Both the position numbers and the translations under genes were made by a program. The notes under the pieces are model-generated. The model saw nothing but the letters and a program-made list of their open reading frames with translations, made no database searches and was not told the DNA's origin. Shown one piece after another: positions 1 to 10,914 of a DNA stretch of 64,000 nt; positions within the stretch are counted from its first letter, which is position 1, and each line of letters starts with the position of its first letter. The stretch comes from Lithospermum erythrorhizon (taxonomy: Eukaryota > Streptophyta > Magnoliopsida > Boraginales > Boraginaceae): assembly GCA_019722365.1 (NCBI GenBank), contig JADFUC010002245.1, positions 82,246 to 146,245 of the forward strand. Reading direction: 5' to 3'.

Positions 1-1209
1 AAATGTTATTGAGATGAACATATTTATTTGGATAGGCTGAGATACTAGTTTTACCTGTGTGATTGATAGGTAGAGTTTGACCATTTCCTACACTAATTTT
101 GTCTGATCCATGATAATCATGATAAATAGAGAGATTGTTAAGATCCGCACTAATGTGATTGGTAGCACCTGAGTCAATATACCAAGATGGATCCTGAATA
201 GTAGAAGGAGTAGCAATTAAAGCAGTCTTGGAAGAAGAATCATTTGATGATGATTAAACATATCTCTGATAACATTTTGCTGCAGTATGACCAGGTTTCA
301 AGCAGATTTGGCACATCATCTTGGACTTATAGGAAGGCCTTGATGCATTCTGAGGGTACCTTTGATATAACCTAGAAGCATTGTTGTTAGATTGATAAGG
401 TTGGCTTGATTTAGAACTCTTGTGATACTGATTATTCTTAGCAGCATAGTTAATAGATATTCCAGCCTCCAATCTTTGAGTCATTCGAGCTTCATGTTGC
501 AAAAGAAGAGATGTAAGCTCTTCAACTGTGATAGCGGTACCTCGAGTATAAACGGAGGTAATTAGAGAATCATAATCAGAATCAAGCCCGTCAAGAATAT
601 GTGACACTAACTCAGTATCACTAACTGGAGTCAAAGAGACAGAAAGATTATCAACAATGGTGTTCATTTTTTGAACATAATCAGCCATGGGCAGGGTGCC
701 CTTCTTAGTAGTATGCAACTGCATCCTCAACAATGAAGATCTTGCTTGATTTTGAGCGACATGGATCTTGAACCAAAATTTCCATACTTAAAATGAAGTC
801 GTGCATTTGACAACCCTTGCAATCTTTGGAGTACTAGAGAGGACAACAACCAACTCTGTAATTGATCTGTCACAACCCGTAGGAGAAATTTAGGATTGTG
901 ATTAGTGAAGTAGTTGTATGGCCTCCCAACAAGGAGGAGGATCTGATGCCGATTGTTTACAGGGGTGGTATTATTGGACCCAGTTGGTGAAGTAACCGTG
1001 GTTGTGACGGTGGTCGAAATCATTTTTGGTGGACAAAGGAAAGTTCCATCCACATAGCCCACAAGATCGAAACCTCGTAGGGTGGGAAGGACTTGAGATT
1101 CCCAGAGAAAATAGTTATTCTTATCAAGTTTCTCATGAAAAACTTGAGTGAAGGTAACTACACCAGTGCCAGACATGGATTCTTGAGGTAAAGAAATGTG
1201 GGAAGACAT
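1..1209 (-). pseudogene. Ty1/copia gag and start of protease, truncated by window edge
   Basis: Read on the minus strand from 1209 down, the N-terminal gag (727-1209) begins at an ATG and carries the copia gag signature 'KLDKNNYFLWESQVLP'. A frameshift near 730 leads into 254-733, with the gag middle ('ADYVQKM', 'HILDGLDSDYDSLI') and a CCHC zinc knuckle (C-x2-C-x4-H-x4-C, nt ~265-320). One in-frame TAA at 254-256 follows. The same frame then stays open to base 1 and encodes the aspartic protease motif 'WYIDSGATNHIS' (nt ~150-190). Gag coats the element RNA and the protease matures the polyprotein. Integrase and RT lie outside the window. The gag frame shift(s) and the stop make this copy defective. 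Confidence 0.85.
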
Positions 1210-1238
1210 GAAAAAAAATTTGAGACGTGAGTCAAATT

Positions 1239-1251
1239 GGCTCTGATATCA
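1239..1251 (-). other. copia primer-binding site
   Basis: On the minus strand this reads ATATCAGAGCC, one mismatch from the TGGTATCAGAGCC complement of plant initiator-Met tRNA used by copia elements. It lies just upstream of the gag ATG at 1209, as expected for the 5' leader of this element. Confidence 0.75.
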
Positions 1252-1258
1252 TAAAAGA

Positions 1259-1440
1259 TGTCACAAATTGATACTGAAATGATGTCCTTTCATTAACAAT
1301 GTATATGATATTTATACAGTGCCCAACAAAAGCAAACCTAGAAAGTAGGAGCTAGAGAGAAGATTACTCGGCCTAGAATTATCTTGACTTGATTATGCAA
1401 AGATAACTATTGGAATTCACAACGGTATTCAAACTTTGAA
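1259..1440 (-). repeat. 5' LTR (3' portion) of the left-edge copia element
   Basis: Immediately outside the PBS the minus strand ends in TGTGACA, an LTR-like ...CA terminus. A TATAAATA box lies at about 1305-1318. The distal LTR end is not recognisable, so 1440 is a guess; the other LTR is outside the window. Confidence 0.4.
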
Positions 1441-1504
1441 CTACATCTTTGAAACCTCGCCGCATGATCATGCAGCACCCAAATTCTTCTTTTGCATGCT
1501 CACC

Positions 1505-1700
1505 TTTCGTATGATTGAGTTGTGAGTTGATAAAGTTGTTGGTGATTGAGTTCTTGATTTGATAGAGTTGTTGGAGTTAGTAGTGGTTTAGTTGTGGATT
1601 GAGTAGTATTATAGTTGTTGTCAGAGTTGTGGACTTGGTTGGATTAGTTGTTAGTTGTGATGTCGTACTTGTCGGTTGATAGAGTAGAGTCGAGAAGTTG
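1505..1700. repeat. degenerate GTTGAGTTGT-type low-complexity stretch
   Basis: The plus strand is built from variants of 'gagttgttg/gattgagt' with very little C. No reading frame is visible. It may be part of the gypsy LTR remnant that follows. Confidence 0.4.
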
Positions 1701-1869
1701 TTGGGTATTGCAGTCTTTCTTGAAATGTACGAATGTTATTGTTGGTTGCCATTATTTTGGAATGTTTATGATAGTAGCCAATTTATGAACATATAGTGGA
1801 TAGTAAAATTGCTAGTAGCTTACGTATACGATCTTAAATTAAAACATATATATTTACTACTTATCTATT

Positions 1870-2365
1870 TTATGCGGGATTAAGCTGTTTTATTACATTG
1901 TATGATTGGGGTTAATTTCACTCTTGAGGTATATATATTCACTAAGCTTAGCTTAAAGCCTATTATTTATGGGCGGCATTTCAAAAATACTAGGTTGGCA
2001 ATTAGTGCGGTATCATTTTCGGGCTTGTTCGGTGATCGTACCTTTAGGTGAGTGGTGGCGATTGGTCCTCACTTGATCTATTCTTTTGGATTGTAGTCGG
2101 TTGTTTTATATTATTTATTTTGGGATTCGACTTTTTGTATGTTGGCATGTTAATACGTAGGAGATTGTTGTACTCTCGGTTGTTATTGTGGTTGAAACAC
2201 CGGGTGGATTCTTTTCCTTAAATTGTTTCTTGTCCGTTGTAGAGTATTTTGGGTTATTTGAGGCAGTGTCTTTTTAAACTTAGTCGTTAAACCGATTGGT
2301 GACTACGGGTGTCGGGATTTGAACTGATTCCCCAACCTCGGTACGTGCGACTGGGAAATTGGTCG
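1870..2365 (+). repeat. gypsy-family LTR remnant (3' part)
   Basis: The last part (about 2280-2360) follows the same order of short motifs as the right ends of the larger gypsy LTRs in this window: GGTGACT, then GTGT-CGG, then AACCTCGG. 'GGGCGGCATTTC' at 1971 also recurs at 35882 inside another LTR. The left end is missing. It is C-poor on the plus strand like the other plus-oriented copies. Confidence 0.4.
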
Positions 2366-4380
2366 TTATTGAGGGATATTAATACATTGATTCAATTGAT
2401 TTTTTAAAATAATTTTATTTCAATTATGAACTAACTATTTTTTTGTGTAGTTGCAAAAATTTGAAGAAAATAACTAATAATGACAATGTATGTTAAGAGC
2501 GCAAACCTTATTTAAATTCGATGAGTGATAGTTTGTAAATGAATCAAGAAATAAATTTATGCAATTATGTGAAGAAAGTGCGAACCTTGAAACCTTATAT
2601 AGAAAAGGCATTGTAAGTATCTATTAAACAAATTTATGCAATGATTTATGATAATGATTTTTTGACTTGAGTTCTATTGGTGTCTATTAATCATCTAGTT
2701 AATTTGATTATAATTTATGTTATGCGAACTGTTTCTTTGAGAAGGAAGAACTATTCAGAGATAAAATATTTAAGACAAACGAAAGGCTAAATTAAACTTT
2801 CGAGGGCACGTATGCGGTGGTTAGGCGTTGATTTTATCGAGACAAAGCGAAGAGGGCACAAATTTATTTTAGGTGCCATAAAAACAGACAAAATTAAAAA
2901 AGATGAAGTAGTAAAAAGTATAGACAAATTCCAAGATTTTGCCTGACATCTTGGATAAAAAATAGGAATATTCCAAAACCAAAGACTTCCCGTTATGGCT
3001 TGAGAGCCTGACTTGTATGTCAAGGTAAGAAGGATGGATATAGAAGAATATGAAGAAACGTTAAATGTGAAGATATATGATATAGAAAAAATCTATTTTA
3101 TAATAGTACAAAGGGGTCATTTCAATTATTAAATAAATTAATTTTATTTTATATTTAACTATAAAGGTAATTTCATAACAAAACCTCGTAGTCGTTGCAG
3201 CGTATTGTGAGCCGTCTGGATGTTTTGGCGTATTGGCGTCGTACAGGTTAAACTATCCATTGGTAGGCGTTGATCTCGTTTTTGTGTGTGAGTCATAGCA
3301 TCGAGCCTCGTAGGTCAACTTTGTCACCCCGGGACTTGATTCTTGGTATGTGTTTTCCTCACTGCGTATAAAACTGAAATCTATGTATAACTTGAGAGAT
3401 ATTCGTAACGCCCGTCTTGAGTTAGGCATAATTATGAAATGGTCTTTATGACTACGGGTAGAAGATGCAAGGATATGGGAATAAATTCATCCATTTCCCT
3501 TAATATGTTGTTATTGAGAAAACATAAATATTTGAACACTTTAAATTCAAGTTTTATGCAATCGGAGTCCATTGTGTTCATGTTTTTGTTAAATACTTAT
3601 GACTTTCTTGATAATATTTCAGTGTACACTGCAGTACCTTACGCGAGTACATCTTTTTTGTAACATTTTTTAGTCAAGTGTAAGTGTAAGTTTTGTTTTC
3701 TTTTAAAAGGTAATTTAATGATAAACAAGTTCATAGGTGTTACCAGCCTCTCTTGTGAGGACTAGTAGCTTCATTCGTTTCATTCTATTCAACTCGCCCA
3801 ACTTATTCGATTGGTTGTAGTTGTCCCTTTAAGCAATGATACCGCTCTTAACTGCTTGAAGAGTCCAAAACTCTTTTTCTTAAGATATTGAACACATGTC
3901 GTCCTTATTCTTACTTTTAAATTGTCCATTCTACATATAATAAAGACCTAGTGTAAGTTGCTATATTTCACACATAATTACAATTAACCCAATAAAATTA
4001 CTTTATTATAATTAAGCGGATTAGCTGCCGATCCAAATATATGTGACAAGGTTATCCAGTGGTTTTAGTGTTGGACTCTACGACATGGCCATCAAGGGAC
4101 TTAAAATGTCGTGATGGCTTTCTTATTCTCTTTCTTTTCTTTTTATGATCCAATTTCTTTTGGTTTGTTAATTTTTTGCATTCTGGTGGAATTTCATTCT
4201 TCGGTATAATCGATTGGAATGGATGCCAATGGAATAGAGCTTTTTAATAGATTATTATAATTAGATACATGATTTTTTATATCATAATATAGTACTGACA
4301 TGGTTCATAATCATATGCCACATTGTAACATATGTATGGTTTATTATATATATTAATTTTTTAGTAGCGTACTATTTTGT
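2366..4380. other. no recognisable gene
   Basis: AT-rich sequence with only short open frames (for example 2787-3023 minus and 3439-3663 plus) that show no family motif, no codon bias and no splice-site context. I see nothing here that I can assign. Confidence 0.5.
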
Positions 4381-4386
4381 ACTTAC

Positions 4387-5290
4387 ACTGATTCTTCATC
4401 CTTGGAAGCGGAACTAACTCATGAGCTTTGATCCCAATGGAATAGCCCTACAAAAGAAAATTTGATTAGATATGAATTTTAACTAGATATAATGTAATAT
4501 AGTACTGATATGACAAATAATCATAAAGCATATATTCAAATACTATGGCATTGTACTTACTCTTCTGTTTCTTGGTCATTGATTTTATTAGCATCGAACT
4601 CATGAATGTGTTCTATAAGAAATTCAATATCCTCCTCTTATTTTTTCTTTTTTTCAGCAGAATGGGTTAAGGCTGCCTCATCAAAATCAGCTAGGTTGTA
4701 GTTCACCTTTGGAGAGGTTAGGGTTAGTGTCAACCTGTAAAACAACAGTCCATGAATAAATAATATAATTTGTAGTTAGACACATTAGACAATATATGAT
4801 AAGGCTGCGTTAATTATGTTTTATAATTTTCAAATGTTAGTTTGTTCTCATCTTTGTTGTTCTGCACAAATAACATCAAGTATGAATGCACATATTAGAC
4901 AGATTAGAGTCTTAAAACTGAAAAGTTGGTATCCCGAAAATTCTCAATGTATCTATTGCATGGTGTTCCCTTTTATTTTCTTTGTTCCTTTCATCATTTT
5001 TTTCTTCATTTTCTTTTTCCAAAGGGTTTAATTCAGCACATAAATTTCCCACAGGATCATCAGATTGGGGGGAATCATTATTTCTTCCCCATCCTTCTCG
5101 TTGTCGGTACCTTTTGGACTTGATCTTTTTTCTGTTGGAGTCTTCACAGTCTCCTCCAACGTCTTCTTTTCCACAACATTGCTTGGACTTTTTGCAGGAT
5201 TCTCACTTTTGTCTACACTTTTGCTGCCTACGTTAACCCTTGGGCTTGTTAGAGAACAACAAATGCATAAAAACACAATACACATTTGAA
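4387..5290 (-). pseudogene. 3' exons of a minus-strand Ulp1-associated-like gene, broken
   Basis: A minus-strand exon at 4561-4734 is bounded by an AG acceptor at 4735-4736 and a GTAAGT donor at 4555-4560, and encodes an acidic helical stretch ('EEDIEFLIEHIHEFDANK') after one in-frame stop. A further short exon-like piece lies at about 4387-4446. Upstream, 4900-5285 encodes a Lys/Glu-rich low-complexity segment containing 'TSPRVNVGSKSVDKSEN', the peptide repeat also found at 6320-6370 and 7345-7590, followed by an acidic tail in another frame. The function of this part is unknown. By position and repeat it is probably the distal end of the gene at 7854-9434. The stop and frame changes suggest a pseudogene. 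Confidence 0.35.
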
Positions 5291-7330
5291 GATCATATCT
5301 GATTTATATTATGGCATAATCCTCCAAGTGTTTGGTTGTACCTTTCACATTTATCGGAGCTAAAAACCAAATCCAATTGGAGTCCGGGTTAATAATTCCA
5401 AGTATGGACCCCATCCATTTCTGCAAAGCTCCACTACTTCCTTATATATAACCTATTTCTTCGGCTCGATTTGGTTTGAACCGGCCCCAGGTAGCAGTTG
5501 AAAACGAAATGCGGCTTGGGCTCGAGCGGGTCCCAGTGTTGGAGTTTAGAAAAATTTGAGGCAAAATAACTTAGGTGCCAATCGGCCCACAAGTGCCGAT
5601 TGAGGCTGATGTGGCCCCCAAAGAAATCAACTGTATATGATGGCCCACAGGTTTGGGGTCTTTGGAGGGCGTCCGGACCTTGGTGAAGTGATGTTTTAGG
5701 CGGTTTCTAACGTCTTGGGCTGAAAAGCTGGATTTGGTAGGTTTGTTTAGAGGGCGTAAATATAGGACGTGTTATATGAGTTTTATTTATCATGAAATCT
5801 ATAATGAAATAATCATCTTAGAAGAATATTAGGTGCATAATGTGCTTGAAGAAATCTTTATTCTTGGTAAGGAGCTTTGTGGTTGAGATTTTCGGTAAAT
5901 AAGAAAATCACTAAGCATAGATTATAGGCGAGTGAGTAGGGCTTGTACTTGATCTTTTGATTATTGGTGAATTTTGCAGCCAGCAAGCAGGGGCGTCGCT
6001 TTCGCGTTAGAGGAGCATACATAAATCGTTTGTTACATTTTAATTTCCTTGGCAAATTCTGTCGTTAACATTGATTCTTGGCTCAAGGTTAAAAACTTCG
6101 GGATTTTCCCGAATAATGTACCCTTGGATAAAAACTCATGGCTCTAAATAACTAGGCTAGGGATAGTTGTTTGATAGTGGCAGGAGGCAGTTTGGGCTCG
6201 GCTTTAGACTTCATTTCGGAGAAAGAGGGGGAGGGTGTCTATTACCTTGATTGTCAGTTTTCTCCAAGCTTTTGTTTTCCCCAAAATCCGTTTGTACTCT
6301 TTGTTATTTTGCTTGCTTAAGTTCTCAATTTTGTCTAGAATTTTGTTGCCTGCATTAACCCTTGAACTTGATTGAGCCGGCTTGAACCGGCTCGATAGAA
6401 TCCCAATTTTGCTGAATAATGTACCATGGGTAAAAAATTGAGCTAAAAAACCAGCTAGGAGGTGGTTGTTTGATAGTGGCTTGGGACTCGGTTTGGGCTC
6501 GCTTGAGACCTAGTTTGAGGAGAAAGAGGGGAGGGAGGTGTCTATGGTAGGTTCTCGGCTTGAGTACAGTGATATATAATCTGACATAGAAAACAAAAAT
6601 CGAGAAAAGAAAAATCATTAAAAAGATAATCGCATTTGAAAATCATGCTCGGCACATAAATGCATTATCCGGTCGATATAATGACACTTCAAGTAAAAAT
6701 CATATCGAGAACTATGTATGGCACAATAAACAAACAAAGAGAAGATTAGCTTGAGTCTGTATAATATAACATAGAAAGGAATGATAATGTTAATTAAATT
6801 GATTGTGTGGTTAAAGCTAAATCTTGGAGTTTGTGATAAATAAAACGATAAAAATTTAAGTGGAAGTGCTTAGGGCAATCATATTTTATACGGGTTAAAA
6901 TGATGTAGAATATTATTCTTCTTTCAAAATCAAATATATTTAGAAGATTATTCTGGCTATATCATTATTTAGTCTAGTTGAGTATTTTCTTAATCTGTAA
7001 TAACTCTTAAAGACAAAGATAAAATATAAGTTCTTTAAGAATATTAAAGCCCTAAATATTCCTTCATATAATGATTATATCTCTGCATTGTGTTTTTTGT
7101 GAAAATTAACTCCTGCTTAATGTGTATCCATTTATGAAGCCCAGCATGCTTACTGAATTAAATGAGGGAGCGCAAAAAGTACAGCAAGCTAATCTCTCAG
7201 TGGCAGTCATGGGCGGCCATTGAACCACGATCGACCAGCTGTGAGACCACTCTTTAAGCGCCCAGAGACACATCGAGAACTTGGAGTGCCATTGGCCTCT
7301 CGATATGAAAGCTTATTCAAAAACAGCTAT
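5291..7330. other. duplicated non-coding stretch with one more copy of the peptide repeat
   Basis: Two diverged direct copies of a ~140 bp block lie at about 6109-6255 and 6412-6550, both starting at AATAATGTACC and containing GTTGTTTGATAGTGGC. At 6320-6370 the minus strand encodes the 'SRVNAGNKILDKIEN' version of the peptide repeat seen on either side. A short hairpin (GAGCCGG, 6-base loop, CCGGCTC) sits near 6375. No intact gene is visible. The block may be an expanded intron or a rearranged part of the flanking minus-strand gene. Confidence 0.4.
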
Positions 7331-7339
7331 GGTTTCACT

Positions 7340-7850
7340 TCAACATATTGTCAGTTTTCTCCAAGTTTTTGTTTTTCGCAAAAGCCACTACTCTCTTTGT
7401 TGTTTTGTTTGCATCATTGTCATTTTTGTCTACACTTTTATTGCCTGCATAATCCTTGGACTTGTTCTTTTTAAAATTAGCAACCTTCTCTTTTCCACCA
7501 AAAGCTAGCCACTGCACTCTTTGTCATTTTACTTCCAGGAAACTCAGTTTTGTCAAGACATTTGTTGCCGGCGATAACCCTTGGACTTGTTCTTTTTTGT
7601 GTACCAGCCTTCTCAATGTCTTCAAAATTTATCTTGCCTGCAGCCCTGAGACTTCTTCTTTTATGTGTAGAAGTTTGATCAATGTTTTTTGATTTTCAAT
7701 TTTTTCTTCCCTGCAGTAGCCGTTGGACTTCTTCTACTTTTTGTATGAGTCTGCTCAATTTTCTGGAACTTTTGCTTCTTTACTTTACCTGTTGGACTCG
7801 TCCTAGTTTTGGTAGGAAGCTTCTAATTCTTTTTCAATGTTTCGTTGCTT
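7340..7850 (-). repeat. lysine-rich peptide-coding repeat tract
   Basis: On the minus strand, in frames that change after small indels, the DNA encodes repeated variants of T/K-S-P/K-x-x-x-A-G-N/K-K, often followed by a DK-E/N run: 'RTSPTGKVKK', 'RRSPTATAGKKK', 'RTSPRVIAGNKCLDKTE', 'NKSKDYAGNKSVDKND'. The tract follows the main minus-strand gene directly and resembles its basic C-terminal tail. Such basic tails often serve in nuclear targeting or nucleic-acid contact, but that is inference here. Confidence 0.45.
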
Positions 7851-7853
7851 CCT

Positions 7854-9434
7854 TTACCTAGTAGATTTGTCCTTTTTTTTGGCAGGAGGCTTCTCATTCT
7901 TCTTTAGTTTTTTCTTGTCTACACCAGCCTTGACAGTTTTTCCACATCTGTTTTTTGTAACAGATTGATACTTTTTCAATTTTGAGCATTGTTGATTCTG
8001 TAGATACTTATCTTCCAAATCATCATCGCTTCCTTCACTCCTCCTGATCTCCCTCATCTCTGTCTTCGGACTGATCGTCTTCCTCCTGATCATCATCATC
8101 ATCATCATCATGATTTTCATCATCTTCCTCCTCACTCTCTTCTTCTTCTATACCTCTTAGTCGATTTTCCATAGTTATAATGGTTTTCTTGAACATCATG
8201 ATCTTCTCCTCTAAATACTTTTTATGCTCTGGGATCTACAACATCAAAATAAATTGTAAATTTTGACATAATATAGCTGATTTGATCCACGTTTGATGGT
8301 GTAATATAGGGCACAACTTGTTTACAATGTTATGCCACAATTTAAAATAACTATGGTTTACCAAACTTTACTTTCTGTATTGGGCATTGTTTTGGATCAA
8401 ACATTATGAATTCCTGAGGGGTGCAATTCTTGGCTGGTCTATTAACATAACTAGATGTTATGGCTTGCCCGAACCCACAGTATTTGTGCACACCTAAAAT
8501 TTTGATTTTCTTGTCTTCAACATCCCAGTTTTTTAGAGTTGGCGTTGTGCACAAATAGAGTTCCAATGGACTATTAGGCCCTATTCTCTCTAAGTAGGAA
8601 ATCTGTATGTTCATTTTTTTATTAGTAACTGTTTGACAAACTTAAACATATTTATGCTCAAAATATTATGGCACAATATAGTAGAAATGTGGAATAATAA
8701 AAAAGTATTGCAATATCTATCATAAACATAATATAAAACTTACCAAGAAAAAATGAATGTCTGCTTTGGGAGCCTTGTACCCTTTTATTCCTTTTTGAAG
8801 GTATTTCAATATAAGTTGGGACCAATTATATTTGGATACCTCTGCATGGTTTCTCACAAATCGTGCATACTTCAAACTCATTCCATCTCTGTTTTCTGGA
8901 CAGCAAAGGCACCCGATAATATATATCAGAACTGCCTTGCACCAGAACTCATTATTCTTAATATTTCTTATGACTTCTTCCATTTTGTTTGCACTAATAT
9001 GCTCCAAAACTTTATCGTCATATCCGAGCCCCAACTCTCTTTTGATGTCAGTGATGTTCTTCTCAGTGCACCTTTCTATCTTCGCAATTTTTCCTTTACA
9101 AGGAAGACCATATACTCTACTTACATCCTCTATTGTTACAGGCAAGGCTTCAAACTTAATCAAGCACAAGTGACTCTCATCCATTTCAAAACTTTCACTT
9201 ACCCTTTTGACAAAAATCTCCAGGGATATTTTTCCACTTGCAAATCTTTAACATGCCTCCAAATCCTGTAAGTTTGAGCAGATCTTTTCTTTGTCGAACC
9301 TTATGAGGGTACTTTTCTCTTATTGAATTCATCATTTTATACACCATTTATGGTCTGCAAAGGTGTCTATATCTCAATTTTTTCCTTTGTTTTTGCTCTT
9401 TGCTAACTTCTAGTTTTTTTTGTCTTGTACCCAT
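7854..9434 (-). pseudogene. Ulp1-associated plant protein-like gene, three exons, frameshifted
   Basis: Exons on the minus strand: 9434-8744, 8602-8372 and 8235 onward. Donors (GTAAGT at 8743-8738, GTAAAG at 8371-8366) and acceptors (AG at 8604-8603 and 8237-8236) join the three exons in one unbroken frame, so the structure is probably real. Exon 1 has a basic start, then 'LLKLTGFGGMLKI' and 'LPVTIEDVSRVYGLPCKGK'. This order is typical of the uncharacterised N-terminal region of plant proteins that often carry a C-terminal Ulp1 (C48) protease and are spread by Mutator-like elements. Exon 3 has an acidic Asp/Glu run (nt ~8060-8150) and a basic tail. Breaks: a frameshift near 9230, a stop in the frame around 9340, and a stop at 8035-8037 after which the next frame continues to 7854. 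No protease catalytic motif was found. Confidence 0.5.
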
Positions 9435-9575
9435 TGTTCATGCATATCCCAAATGAATGTTAAACATATTTATGCCATAATATTGTAGAACGTGGCATAA
9501 TAAAAAGAAGTATATTCAACATATGTATAGAAAACATAATGTTGCTACAAAGATAGCATAAACCATGGTTACTAT
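9435..9575. other. AT-rich flank with GGCATAAT motifs
   Basis: Short non-coding flank between the minus-strand gene and the copia LTR. It contains 'gccataatat' and 'gtggcataata', a motif that recurs near the other minus-strand exon fragments of the window. Confidence 0.4.
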
Positions 9576-10036
9576 TGTTGGAATTCTCGCGCATGGATTT
9601 CATGTGCTAGTAATTCATCCAAGAGCAAACCTGCTGGGTAGTAGTGTGTCCTACCAAGCAGAAGGAATTGGTCTAGGAAGCTGTCGGTCTAGGAGATGTT
9701 GTTGTAATCCTAGTAGGAACTGGACATTGAGCTTATAAATAGGGATCGATTATTCTTGCATTGTACACACAACAATTGAGAGATATAACATAGTTAGCTA
9801 CATTAGTTGAGAGATTAAAGATTGAGTGATTGTAATCATTGATTTTATTCTTCAATAATATAGCTATTATTAGTGGTGGAGGTGAATCCAAAACCACAAA
9901 ACAAATTATCGAGTTATTTATTTTCGTGCATTAATCAAGCAACTTAATATAAGCTTTCGATACTAAAGGTTCATATCAGAACAAAGAGTTCTTCGGCAGA
10001 TTTGAATTGGTTTGTTTTTCGATCATTATTTCAACA
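9576..10036 (+). repeat. 5' LTR of copia element A
   Basis: 461 bp beginning TGTTGGAATTC and ending TTTCAACA. It matches 14036-14480 over nearly its whole length, differing mostly by small indels. The promoter is visible as CTTATAAATAGGG at about 9731-9743, giving a U3 of ~150 bp. The flank is ACTAT; no exact target-site duplication is found at the far end. Confidence 0.92.
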
Positions 10037-10038
10037 AG

Positions 10039-10053
10039 TGGTATCAGAGCCAA
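10039..10053 (+). other. primer-binding site of copia element A
   Basis: TGGTATCAGAGCC, a perfect match to the plant copia initiator-Met tRNA primer site, two bases after the 5' LTR end. Confidence 0.92.
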
Positions 10054-10060
10054 GGTTCGA

Positions 10061-10860
10061 ATGGGTGGAGACAAACCAAAGATGGTCATGCTAACGGCAA
10101 ACAATTATGCAATTTGGAAGACAAAGATGCTTGATCGTTTGTACGTAAAGATGTTAGCACGACCAATTGAGGAACTAGGTATAAGGCCTCCTGATGCTAA
10201 CAATGTCCGTGGGAGCCGAGTGAATTGATAGGAGGCCACAGTATCCGTGACTACATTGATATAGGCGGCATCCATCACGCCGAACACTATTACAAATCTG
10301 CAGATTTGGATGTCGACAAAAACAAGGATCAGAGTGAGAGAAAACCTTCCTCGGGCACAAAGTTACCTAGTTAGGCAACTTGGAAAATTACGTATTTTGC
10401 TGATGGTACTTCACACGTAACACCTTAATCAACTTGAACATATTTTTAATCAACTCACGGCTATGGGAGTCGATTTTAATGACGGTGTTCAAGCTGCCAG
10501 GATTCTTGGTTCGCTCGACTCGCTGGAAACTCTATCCGTGTCCTTGAGTGATTCGGCCCCGGATGGTACGATCTCAAAAGAGATGGTATCTAATACCATC
10601 TTGAATGAGGAATTACGCCGTGAGAGGACTCGACAACGGGCACGAGGTTCAACAATGACATGCTTGCTACTTGGTGCTACAAGAAAGGAAAGGTTAAAAC
10701 ACACAAAAGTTCATCCCCTGAAAAATCAAAGAGCTCAAAATGAGGATCAATGCCATTATTGTAATAAGACGTGGTCATCGAAATCAATGCTACTCCTTTA
10801 AAAAGGATGTAGCAAACGGGTCAGTCAAGAACAAGAAGAACGAAAACAATAATGTTGCAA
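10061..10860 (+). pseudogene. copia gag (element A), frameshifted
   Basis: The start at 10061 gives an N-terminus with 'LTANNYAIWKTKMLD', the copia gag opening. The frame stops at 10228. The middle reappears in 10463-10800 as 'GVDFNDGVQAARILGSL', 'SLSDSAPDG' and 'MVSNTILNEELRRE', the UBN2/gag-polypeptide pattern of TNT1-94-type elements. The zinc knuckle is split across frames at about 10745-10800 (C-x2-C, then GH and C in the next frame). Gag forms the virus-like particle around the element RNA. At least two frameshifts make it non-functional as read. Confidence 0.85.
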
Positions 10861-10914
10861 TTGTTAATCCGAGTGGTGATTTGATTGTGGGTGGTGATCG
10901 CTCACGCATGTTAC

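Noticed and set aside
8753..9271. 172-codon plus-strand open frame
   Set aside because: Antisense to the minus-strand exons, which have splice sites and family motifs; the plus frame is their shadow.
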